Under the pieces are notes generated by a model. It saw only the letters and a program-made list of their open reading frames with translations. It had not been told where the DNA came from and made no database searches. Positions 1 to 5,363 of a stretch of DNA of 6,991 bases are shown piece after piece. The DNA comes from Collinsella sp. (lineage in GTDB: Bacteria > Actinomycetota > Coriobacteriia > Coriobacteriales > Coriobacteriaceae): positions 1-6,991 of the forward strand of contig JAIHTM010000135.1 of assembly GCA_022713905.1 (NCBI GenBank), read 5' to 3'. The translations under genes were made by a program, and so were the position numbers. The stretch's first letter is position 1. Every line of letters starts with the position of its first letter.

Positions 1-100
1 TCGGCTAGCTGCGGGAACGGCCTATCCGCTCAAAGTGTTCGGCTGAGATCGGAAATCAACCATCGTTGTTCGACAGCTCCGCCGGCTCAGATATCAGTCG

Positions 101-523
101 CTAACTCACCGTCTCCTCGCCAAAGCGATACAGCTCCTCGTTGACCTTTTGGAGGCTGCACCCGCGATCGATGCAAAAGATGATAATCGCATCACGGCGA
201 TCCTTGCAGTTAAGGACGCTTACCCCGGCAGCCGTCAGTGCACGGTTGGCCTCTTTGAGCGTCAGCGCCATCGCAAAGGCAATCTGCAGCACCTTATTGC
301 GACTCGGGTGACGCGCACCGGTAAAGATCTGATAGCCAAAGGTCTCATTGAGATCGGCCATACGAACCACGCGCGAGCGCTCCAAGCCCTTTTCCTGCAG
401 CAGCTGCTTCAGGTAGTCCGAAAGCGACTGGGCGGCAAAGTCGTGCTCCCTGATATAGCCATCGATGTTCGGCGCATCGAGAAGCTCATTGAGCAACTCC
501 TCGGTCAGCTTTTTATTGGGCAT
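101..523 (-). CDS. XRE-like helix-turn-helix domain protein
   Basis: A 140-residue soluble protein. The family, known from many gut Firmicutes and Actinobacteria, has a short N-terminal helix (here about 4-16, TEELLNELLDAP), then a Cro/XRE-like five-helix domain (about 33-100) with a conserved FGYQIFTGARHPSRNK stretch (62-77) where the recognition helix and following turn should lie. A conserved C-terminal part follows, with RRDAIIIFCIDRG (109-121) and a final NEELYRFGE. It is probably DNA-binding; target and ligand are unknown. The ATG start is well supported: GGAGGTGA lies six bases upstream, an almost perfect anti-16S match. It follows the FxLYD gene by 32 bases on the same strand, so the two are probably co-transcribed. 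From memory, relatives often sit next to a Ser/Thr protein kinase gene; that neighbour, if present, would lie beyond the left edge. No membrane segment or signal peptide is seen. Confidence 0.85.
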   Translation of the reverse strand: MPNKKLTEELLNELLDAPNIDGYIREHDFAAQSLSDYLKQLLQEKGLERSRVVRMADLNETFGYQIFTGARHPSRNKVLQIAFAMALTLKEANRALTAAGVSVLNCKDRRDAIIIFCIDRGCSLQKVNEELYRFGEETVS

Positions 524-555
524 ACGACTTCACCTCCCCCAGTGCATGCAACATG

Positions 556-999
556 CTAGAAACCGCTTACGTCCGAACGCTCCCAGCTAGCAACCTGGTC
601 GGGAGACACCGTACCCAGTGCCTCGAACTTCCAGGAGCCGCCCGCCTTCAGATGATTGGTGTTTGCAAGAGCCGTTCCAACCTGGTTGCCATCGGCATCA
701 TACAGAACATATTCAATCTGAATGTAGCTCTTTTCCTTGTCCGTGTTATTGGTCAGCGTGCCCGTGATCTTATAGGTAAACTGATTGGAAGTGTCTTCAG
801 CCTCGTCAGCAATGGTATACGGTTCTTGCGGTTCTTTTTGCTCCTCAGCCTGCTGTGTCGTCTCGGCAGGTTTTGCCGAATCGCTCGCAGACGAATCGGT
901 TGAGTTGCCGCCCATAGAGCCCACGGCACCGGCAATAACCAGCACCACGATGATGCCTAGGACAATCTTGCCGATCGGCTTCTTTCCCTCTTTTGCCAT
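556..999 (-). CDS. Membrane-anchored FxLYD domain-containing protein
   Basis: A 147-residue protein. A short lysine-rich N-terminus (MAKEGKKPIGK) precedes one hydrophobic helix (about 11-29, IVLGIIVVLVIAGAVGSMGG). There is no lipobox cysteine, so it looks like an uncleaved signal anchor. Residues 30-60 are a low-complexity Ser/Thr/Glu/Gln/Pro linker, and 61-147 form a beta-rich extracytoplasmic domain. The pattern YKITGTLTNNTDKEKSYIQIEY, then VLYDADGNQVG (98-108) and LKAGGSWKFEA (117-127), matches the FxLYD fold found in Gram-positive surface proteins; the family has no settled enzymatic role. The ATG start has AGGAAGGA six bases upstream. That site lies inside one arm of a perfect 14-bp inverted repeat, so translation may be controlled by leader structure. 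The HTH gene follows 32 bases downstream. The family call is moderately sure; the topology is well supported. Confidence 0.8.
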   Translation of the reverse strand: MAKEGKKPIGKIVLGIIVVLVIAGAVGSMGGNSTDSSASDSAKPAETTQQAEEQKEPQEPYTIADEAEDTSNQFTYKITGTLTNNTDKEKSYIQIEYVLYDADGNQVGTALANTNHLKAGGSWKFEALGTVSPDQVASWERSDVSGF

Positions 1000-1004
1000 T
1001 ATTC

Positions 1005-1058
1005 ATCCTTCCTACGATCCGGCTACCGTGCCGGTACACAGCACATCGTAGGAAGGAT
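1005..1058 (-). promoter_or_regulatory. Leader inverted repeat covering the ribosome binding site of the FxLYD gene
   Basis: ATCCTTCCTACGAT (1005-1018) and ATCGTAGGAAGGAT (1045-1058) are perfect 14-bp complements separated by 26 bases. The spacer contains a smaller hairpin, CCGGC (1019-1023) with GCCGG (1030-1034). In minus-strand RNA the arm nearest the gene carries AGGAAGGA (1006-1013), the ribosome binding site for the start codon at 999. Folding would hide it. The pairing is seen directly; the regulatory role is inferred. The element could instead be a DNA operator or a palindromic repeat. Confidence 0.6.
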
Positions 1059-1072
1059 TGAACTTGAATTCA

Positions 1073-1087
1073 TTAGCTGAGAGCTAA
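1073..1087. repeat. Short inverted repeat TTAGCT-GAG-AGCTAA
   Basis: A perfect 6-bp inverted repeat with a three-base centre, between the membrane-protein gene and the FxLYD leader. It may be a small operator upstream of the FxLYD gene or a weak hairpin after the preceding gene. No T-run follows on either strand, so a terminator is not supported. Confidence 0.3.
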
Positions 1088-1163
1088 GGTTGCGGCAAAC
1101 GACCAATGCAGTTATCCAAACACCGAGCAAACGCACTTTGCGTGACCGTCTGCTGGCAGCGCA

Positions 1164-1484
1164 TCAACCCACCATAACGGATTTCCCGGTAAAGGCACTG
1201 ATCATCATTAGAACAAAGAACACCAGGTAGCTGATGCTCAATAGGTAGGCGACGACTAAAAAGATGGTCCATCCAACATTGGTCTTACCGTCGGCGCGGC
1301 GCTGCCCACGACTGCGATAAAGCCAAATCGTCACGCCGATGGCAGTGATAAACAGTACGAGTGCCGCCGCAGCCAGCCCAGCAAGCACAAACATCACGCC
1401 AATGCTCACAGCGATGACCGGAAGCAGCAGCAAACCGCACCCGCACCCACCCGGACTATACACGGCAGTCTGTCGGCACTTCAT
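1164..1484 (-). CDS. Small hypothetical membrane protein, about three transmembrane helices
   Basis: A 106-residue protein that I do not assign to a named family. A short cytoplasmic-looking N-terminus contains a Gly/Cys cluster (PGGCGCG, about 11-17). A roughly 40-residue hydrophobic stretch (18-56) is long enough for two helices. It is followed by a basic, polar loop (RSRGQRRADGKTN, 57-69) and a third helix (about 71-96). The ATG at 1484 is preferred over an in-frame GTG at 1490: TGGAG lies five bases before the ATG, but directly abuts the GTG with no spacing. The start is two bases after the amidohydrolase stop codon, so the two genes are very probably one transcript with coupled translation. 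Whether it takes part in the hydrolase's pathway, for example in uptake or export, cannot be told from the sequence. Confidence 0.72.
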   Translation of the reverse strand: MKCRQTAVYSPGGCGCGLLLLPVIAVSIGVMFVLAGLAAAALVLFITAIGVTIWLYRSRGQRRADGKTNVGWTIFLVVAYLLSISYLVFFVLMMISAFTGKSVMVG

Positions 1485-1486
1485 CG

Positions 1487-2674
1487 TCACTCCAAGTTAA
1501 GCAATCGTTTGTAGGCATCGAGGCCTTTGAGTAGGATTTCCTCGTCGAAGAGCATGCTATCGGTATGCAGAGCGCTTGTGGCATAGGCTGGGCAGCCATC
1601 AGCGTCGATCGGGTTGTCTTGGTCCTCTGGCATACCCGTGCCCAGCAGGAAAAACACGCCCGGCAGATGGCGCTGATAGAAGGCAAAGTCCTCGGCAATT
1701 AGCAGCGGTTCATCAACGAGCTGCAACCCGGGCAAGGCAGGGATGATGTTGGCAAACAGCTCGGGGTCGTTATCGACCGGTGGATAGCCCTCGGCGAAGT
1801 CGAGATCATACGTGCAGCCCGTTTCGGTGCACGCCTCGTCGAGTACACGGCGCACGCCCTCGCGCGCACGGTCAAACATGTCATCCGTAAACACGCGCAG
1901 GCTGCCAGCGACATGCGCCTCCCCCGCAACCGCATTGCAGACGGTGCCGGCCTGCAGCAGGCCGAACTTGCCAATGCAGGGCTCGTCGGCACCCAACTCG
2001 TCCATCAGTTCGCGCTCGGCAACCAAAAACTTGGCTGCTGCCAGCGCCGCGTCGTGCGATTCCTCGACTGGAACGCCGTAAGTCTTGGCGATATGGATGC
2101 TTGTCCCGTGAATGTGCACGTGCGTTTCACTCGAGCGCGCCAGCAGCGGACCAGAACAGCTCGCCAACGTGTTCGCAGGCAGGTCGGGCCATACGTGGAA
2201 CCCGAAGATACGGTCTGCCCCGTAGCGCTCAAACACCCCACTCTCACAAACTGTCTTGGCGCCACCGGTCGTCTCCTCGGCCGGCTGGAACACAAAGAGC
2301 ACGTTGCGCTTGATGGCACCCGGTTGCTCACGAATCGCGCGATCGACAAAGGTCGCCGCCGCAAGCGCCATGGCCATGTGTCCATCGTGTCCGCAAGCGT
2401 GCATCTTTCCGGGATGTGTCGAGGCAAAGGCCGCGCCCGTCGCCTCCGCGATGGGAAGCGCGTCCATATCGGCGCGAATCGCCGTGGCATGCGCGGCGCC
2501 CGTGCCAGCGTCGAAGAAGGCGCAGACGCAGCTCGGACAGGGATGGGTCACCTCGCAGGCAAGCGGGGCGAGCACGCCCTCGATATAGGCGATGGTTTGC
2601 GGAAGATCGAAGTCGAGCTCCGGAATGCGATGCAGGTCGCGACGATAGCGACGGAGTTCTTGGAGCTCGGTCAT
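1487..2674 (-). CDS. M20-family amidohydrolase, probable N-acetyl-diaminopimelate deacetylase
   Basis: A 395-residue cytoplasmic metallohydrolase of the M20D type (hippurate/N-acetyl-amino-acid hydrolases). Visible motifs are RRDLHRIPEL (11-20), RADMDALPI (67-75), HACGHDGH (92-99) and QPAEET (130-135), then H160 in FGFHVWPD and H370 near the C-terminus (ALHTDSMLF). By family comparison, C94, H96, E134, H160 and H370 are the expected metal ligands and E133 the catalytic base; all are present. The dimerisation lid has SIHIAK (192-197) where many relatives have GGHAA. The start is the ATG at 2674, with AAAGGA six bases upstream; an in-frame extension to 2923 would run through the riboswitch region. 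The gene is divergent from a lysine operon that uses DapH, the acetylating enzyme. This makes it a good candidate for the deacetylase (EC 3.5.1.47) that converts N-acetyl-LL-diaminopimelate to LL-diaminopimelate and acetate. Another N-acyl amino acid substrate is possible. Confidence 0.88.
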   Translation of the reverse strand: MTELQELRRYRRDLHRIPELDFDLPQTIAYIEGVLAPLACEVTHPCPSCVCAFFDAGTGAAHATAIRADMDALPIAEATGAAFASTHPGKMHACGHDGHMAMALAAATFVDRAIREQPGAIKRNVLFVFQPAEETTGGAKTVCESGVFERYGADRIFGFHVWPDLPANTLASCSGPLLARSSETHVHIHGTSIHIAKTYGVPVEESHDAALAAAKFLVAERELMDELGADEPCIGKFGLLQAGTVCNAVAGEAHVAGSLRVFTDDMFDRAREGVRRVLDEACTETGCTYDLDFAEGYPPVDNDPELFANIIPALPGLQLVDEPLLIAEDFAFYQRHLPGVFFLLGTGMPEDQDNPIDADGCPAYATSALHTDSMLFDEEILLKGLDAYKRLLNLE

Positions 2675-2705
2675 AAAGGATCCTTTCATGGGGCATATCC
2701 ATTCA

Positions 2706-2717
2706 CACAATATTGTG
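2706..2717. repeat. Perfect palindrome CACAATATTGTG with a repeated half-site
   Basis: CACAATATTGTG is a perfect 12-bp palindrome in the divergent region, inside the predicted leader of the amidohydrolase gene. The half-site ATTGTGA occurs at 2712-2718 and again at 2725-2731, a 13-base period. An 8-bp direct repeat, GCATATCC, flanks the area (2693-2700 and 2746-2753). This looks like a transcription-factor operator, but no regulator can be named. Confidence 0.4.
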
Positions 2718-2768
2718 ATGCAGAATTGTGACGCCCTTGTTTCTAGCATATCCCTGCATTTTTTAAAC

Positions 2769-2797
2769 GTTATATACGAATACTCTTGTTTGGTAAA
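2769..2797 (-). promoter_or_regulatory. Candidate sigma-70-type promoter for the amidohydrolase gene
   Basis: Read on the minus strand, TTTACC (2792-2797) and TATAAC (2769-2774) are separated by 17 bases. TATAAC matches the -10 consensus at five of six positions and TTTACC matches the -35 at four of six. Transcription would start near 2762, giving a leader of about 88 bases. The prediction rests on motif matching only. Confidence 0.5.
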
Positions 2798-2814
2798 GTG
2801 CAACGTGGTAGGGT
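2786..2814 (+). promoter_or_regulatory. Candidate promoter for the lysine operon
   Basis: TTGTTT (2786-2791) and TAGGGT (2809-2814) are 17 bases apart. The -10 is weak, but the predicted start near 2821 falls just before the first strand of the lysine aptamer (2826), which supports it. It interleaves with the opposing promoter (2769-2797). A 6-bp inverted repeat, GTGGTA-N7-TACCAC (2805-2823), covers the -10 and start region and could be an operator. Confidence 0.4.
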
Positions 2815-2820
2815 CGTTAC

Positions 2821-2983
2821 CACTTGATAGAGGCGCGGGCACGAAGAGCCGCGGGCGAGCCGGCAGGCTTTGACCCCGCGGGGAGGCGAAACCCGCCGAA
2901 CTGGGTTTTTCAGGCACGAACAACCTGGTGGGCCTGCGGGAAACACCCGCAGGACTGTCTGCAGCAATGCGGGAGCGCTATCC
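2821..2983 (+). promoter_or_regulatory. Lysine riboswitch (L box) aptamer
   Basis: The sequence carries the conserved blocks of the lysine riboswitch in order: AGAGGCGCG (2829-2837), AAGAG (2844-2848), GGGGA (2880-2884), CGCCGAA (2894-2900), TGGGCC (2929-2934) and GGACTGTC (2952-2959). They align well with the Bacillus subtilis lysC leader as I remember it. Helices can be drawn: P1 GATAG (2826-2830) with CTATC (2978-2982); P2 base 2832-2835 with 2894-2897; an upper P2 helix 2849-2855 with 2875-2881, capped by AGCC-GGCA-GGCT (2858-2869); P3 2900-2907 with 2922-2929; P4 an 8-bp stem 2933-2940 with 2946-2953; P5 around 2959-2971 with a GCAA tetraloop. It lies directly upstream of lysA-dapA and should sense cytoplasmic lysine. 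Confidence 0.93.
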
Positions 2984-3043
2984 GGACATTGGGTCCACGC
3001 TATGCGGATTCGATGCGCAGATGGCGCCGTCTGGATAGCGAGG
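2978..3043 (+). promoter_or_regulatory. Riboswitch expression platform, probably translational
   Basis: Two competing structures are visible. CTATCCGGAC (2978-2987) can pair with GTCTGGATAG (3029-3038) over ten positions with one G-U. This uses up the 3' strand of P1 and leaves GAGG (3040-3043), the likely ribosome binding site of lysA, unpaired. If lysine stabilises P1, that strand is occupied. CGCTAT (2998-3003) can then pair with ATAGCG (3035-3040), extended by CC (2995-2996) with GG (3042-3043) across an A-A mismatch, which covers the ribosome binding site. No T-run or terminator hairpin is seen, so control of translation start is inferred rather than attenuation. Confidence 0.65.
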
Positions 3044-3053
3044 TTTACGGGAC

Positions 3054-5363
3054 ATGGCATTGACCCCCAACGAGGCATATGCGGCCAAGCAGCCGTTTGT
3101 GGACAAGGAAACGCTCGAGCATATCGTCGAGCAGTTTCCCACGCCGTTTCATCTATACGACGAGGCGGGCATCCGCCGCAACATGCAGGAAGTGCGCGAC
3201 GCCTTTGCATGGAACCCGGGCTTTAAGGAGTACTTTGCCGTCAAGGCCAATCCCAACCCGGCGCTCATCTCCATTCTCAACGAATACGGCTGCGGCTGCG
3301 ATTGCTCGAGCTATACCGAGCTTATGATCGCCCGCTCGCTGGGCATCACGGGACACGACATCATGTTCTCATCCAACGACACGCCGGCGGCGGACTTTGA
3401 GCTCGCCGACAAGCTGGGTGCCATCGTCAACTTTGACGACATCAGCCACATCGAGTTCTTCGAGCGCGTCGCAGGCCCCATTCCCAAGACGGTCAGCTGC
3501 CGTTTTAATCCGGGCGGCCTGTTCCAGCTCTCCAATGGCATCATGGATAACCCCGGCGACTCCAAATACGGCATGACCACCGAGCAGCTCTTCGAGGCCT
3601 TCCGCACGCTCAAGGCCAAGGGCGCCGAGGACTTTGGTATCCACGCCTTCCTTGCCAGCAACACCGTCACCAACGACTACTACCCCAAGCTTGCGCGCAT
3701 CCTCTTTGAGCTTGCCGTGCGCCTGGAGCGCGAGACCGGCGCACACGTCGCCTTCATCAATCTATCCGGCGGCGTCGGCATCCCCTACCTGCCCGAGCAG
3801 CAGGTCAACGACATTCACGCCATCGGCGAGGGAGTGCACGCGGCATACGACGAGATTCTGGTTCCCGCCGGCATGGACGATGTGGCCATCTGCACCGAGA
3901 TGGGCCGCTTTATGATGGGCCCCTACGGCTGCCTGGTCACCAAGGCCATCCACGAAAAGCAGATCTACAAGGACTATATCGGTGTCGACGCAAGCGCCGT
4001 CGACCTGATCCGCCCTGCCATGTATGGCGCCTACCACCACATTACGGTGATGGGCCAGCCGGGTGGCGCCGACAAGACCGCGGCGTCTGTTACAAACACG
4101 TACGACATTACGGGCAATCTGTGCGAGAACAACGACAAGTTCGCCATCGACCGCGAGCTACCGCAGATCGACATGGGTGATGTGCTCGTGATCCACGATA
4201 CCGGAGCGCATGGCTACTCCATGGGCTACAACTACAACGGCCGCCTGCGCTCCGCCGAGGTGCTGCTGCGCCCCGACGGCTCGGCCGACCTTATCCGCCG
4301 CGCCGAGCGCCCGGGCGATTATTTTGCCACGCTCGACGTGCTGCCGTGCGGCCGTGAGCTGCTGGCCAAATCGCGTGCCGAAAGCGCTCGTCGTCGCGCT
4401 CAGGACGAGCGCCTGGCCGTCGCCGCCCAATGGAACAAACGCATCCAGATCGCGGAAGCGAAGGAGAAGAACATGGATATCCGCAACCTCGAGGGCTCAA
4501 TCGTCGCCCTTGTCACGCCGTTTAAAAAGGACGGCAGCGTCGACTTTGACGCACTCGAGCGCCTTATCGATTTCCACTTACAAAATGGCACCGACGCCAT
4601 CCTCACCCTGGGCACCACCGGCGAGAGCGCCACGATGACCGACGACGAGGACAACTCCGTTGTCGCCGCCGTGGTCAAGCATGTTGCAGGACGCGTCCCC
4701 GTCATCGCCGGCTCGGGCTCCAACTCCACGCAAACTATGCTCACCAAGTCGCTCACCTACCAAGGCTTGGGAGCCGATGGCCTGCTGCTCATTACCCCCT
4801 ACTACAACAAGTCCAACGAAGAGGGTATCTATCAGCACTTTAAGACCGTCGCCGATGCCGTGGACATCCCCTGCATCCTGTACAACATCCCTGGTCGTTG
4901 CGGCTGCGGTATCAGCGAGCACAACGTAGAGCGCCTGGCCGCACATCCCAACATCATGGGCATTAAGGAAGCGTCGGGCAACGTCGCCTACGCGGCCAAG
5001 ATCGCCCACCTGCTGTCCGACGACTTCCGCATGTACTCGGGCGAGGACGCACTTACCGTGCCGCTCATGAGCCTGGGCGCCTCGGGCACCATCAGCGTGT
5101 GGGCCGATGTTCAGCCGCAGCTCGTACACGACATGTGCCGCGCCTATCTGGACGGCGACGTGGAGCGCGCCCGTGATATCCAGATTGCCGGTCAGCCGCT
5201 CATCAACGCCCTCTTTAGCGAGGTCAACCCCATCCCCGTTAAGGAAGCACTCGCTCAGATGGGTATGATCGAGGCAAACTACCGCATGCCGCTGTGCCCC
5301 ATGGCAGACGACACGCGCGCTGCACTTACCGATGCTCTGAAGGGAGCTGGTCTGCTTGATTAA
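3054..5363 (+). CDS. lysA-dapA: Fused diaminopimelate decarboxylase / 4-hydroxy-tetrahydrodipicolinate synthase (LysA-DapA)
   Basis: One uninterrupted 769-residue frame carries two lysine-pathway enzymes. Residues 1 to about 427 are LysA, a PLP-dependent fold III decarboxylase that converts meso-diaminopimelate to lysine and CO2. It shows the PLP lysine K64 (FAVKANPNP), HAFLASN (197-203), LSGGVGIPY (237-245), TEMGRF (281-286), CENND (357-361) and GAHGYSMGYNYNGRLR (384-399). Residues 428-473 are a charged, Ala/Arg/Glu-rich, probably helical linker. Residues 474-769 are a complete DapA. The ATG start at 3054 is fixed by an in-frame stop at 3036-3038. GAGG at 3040-3043 serves as a somewhat distant ribosome site and is subject to the riboswitch. 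LysA homologues of this type usually end near the DYFATL motif (422-427), so the linker is extra. The fusion may be real, or may reflect a lost lysA stop codon or a sequencing error. Confidence 0.9.
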   Translation: MALTPNEAYAAKQPFVDKETLEHIVEQFPTPFHLYDEAGIRRNMQEVRDAFAWNPGFKEYFAVKANPNPALISILNEYGCGCDCSSYTELMIARSLGITGHDIMFSSNDTPAADFELADKLGAIVNFDDISHIEFFERVAGPIPKTVSCRFNPGGLFQLSNGIMDNPGDSKYGMTTEQLFEAFRTLKAKGAEDFGIHAFLASNTVTNDYYPKLARILFELAVRLERETGAHVAFINLSGGVGIPYLPEQQVNDIHAIGEGVHAAYDEILVPAGMDDVAICTEMGRFMMGPYGCLVTKAIHEKQIYKDYIGVDASAVDLIRPAMYGAYHHITVMGQPGGADKTAASVTNTYDITGNLCENNDKFAIDRELPQIDMGDVLVIHDTGAHGYSMGYNYNGRLRSAEVLLRPDGSADLIRRAERPGDYFATLDVLPCGRELLAKSRAESARRRAQDERLAVAAQWNKRIQIAEAKEKNMDIRNLEGSIVALVTPFKKDGSVDFDALERLIDFHLQNGTDAILTLGTTGESATMTDDEDNSVVAAVVKHVAGRVPVIAGSGSNSTQTMLTKSLTYQGLGADGLLLITPYYNKSNEEGIYQHFKTVADAVDIPCILYNIPGRCGCGISEHNVERLAAHPNIMGIKEASGNVAYAAKIAHLLSDDFRMYSGEDALTVPLMSLGASGTISVWADVQPQLVHDMCRAYLDGDVERARDIQIAGQPLINALFSEVNPIPVKEALAQMGMIEANYRMPLCPMADDTRAALTDALKGAGLLD
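4473..5363 (+). CDS. dapA: DapA part of the fusion with its own internal start (4-hydroxy-tetrahydrodipicolinate synthase)
   Basis: From the internal ATG at 4473, in frame with lysA, 296 residues form a full-length TIM-barrel DapA that condenses pyruvate with aspartate semialdehyde. It has GTTGES (47-52, Thr48/Thr49 matching E. coli Thr44/Thr45), TPYYNK (108-113, Tyr110), YNIPGRCG (137-144, Tyr137 and Arg142), the Schiff-base lysine K165 in GIKEASGN (163-170) and NPIPVKEAL (252-260). AAGGAG (4461-4466) is ideally placed six bases before this ATG, so free DapA can probably be made as well as the fusion. Alignment to E. coli DapA puts D57, D60 and T88 at the lysine-inhibition positions His53, His56 and Glu84, while Asn80 is kept (N84). 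This suggests weak or absent feedback inhibition. This entry is nested in the fused frame. Confidence 0.8.
   Translation: MDIRNLEGSIVALVTPFKKDGSVDFDALERLIDFHLQNGTDAILTLGTTGESATMTDDEDNSVVAAVVKHVAGRVPVIAGSGSNSTQTMLTKSLTYQGLGADGLLLITPYYNKSNEEGIYQHFKTVADAVDIPCILYNIPGRCGCGISEHNVERLAAHPNIMGIKEASGNVAYAAKIAHLLSDDFRMYSGEDALTVPLMSLGASGTISVWADVQPQLVHDMCRAYLDGDVERARDIQIAGQPLINALFSEVNPIPVKEALAQMGMIEANYRMPLCPMADDTRAALTDALKGAGLLD

Noticed and set aside
1..46. Plus-strand frame open from the left edge, reading RLAAGTAYPLKVFG before TGA at 44-46
   Set aside because: It could be the tail of a convergent gene, but 14 codons are too few to support it.
544..556. GCATG-CAA-CATGC inverted repeat between the FxLYD and HTH genes
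   Set aside because: The stem is only five base pairs with a three-base loop and no T-run. It is too weak to call a terminator or operator.
2675..2686. Palindrome AAAGGATCCTTT just before the M20 start codon
   Set aside because: It is a perfect 12-bp palindrome containing the ribosome binding site, but as RNA it cannot form a useful hairpin without a loop. It is probably a by-product of the purine-rich site followed by TCCTTT.
1913..2731. Plus-strand open frame (272 codons) opposite the M20 hydrolase
   Set aside because: It is rich in Arg, Gly and Ala as expected from the complement of a GC-rich gene. The opposite strand has all the M20 catalytic motifs.
2675..2923. In-frame N-terminal extension of the M20 hydrolase to an ATG at 2923
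   Set aside because: The extra 83 residues run through the lysine aptamer and the divergent control region and resemble no M20 N-terminus. The ATG at 2674 has a well-placed AAAGGA and begins at the usual family position.
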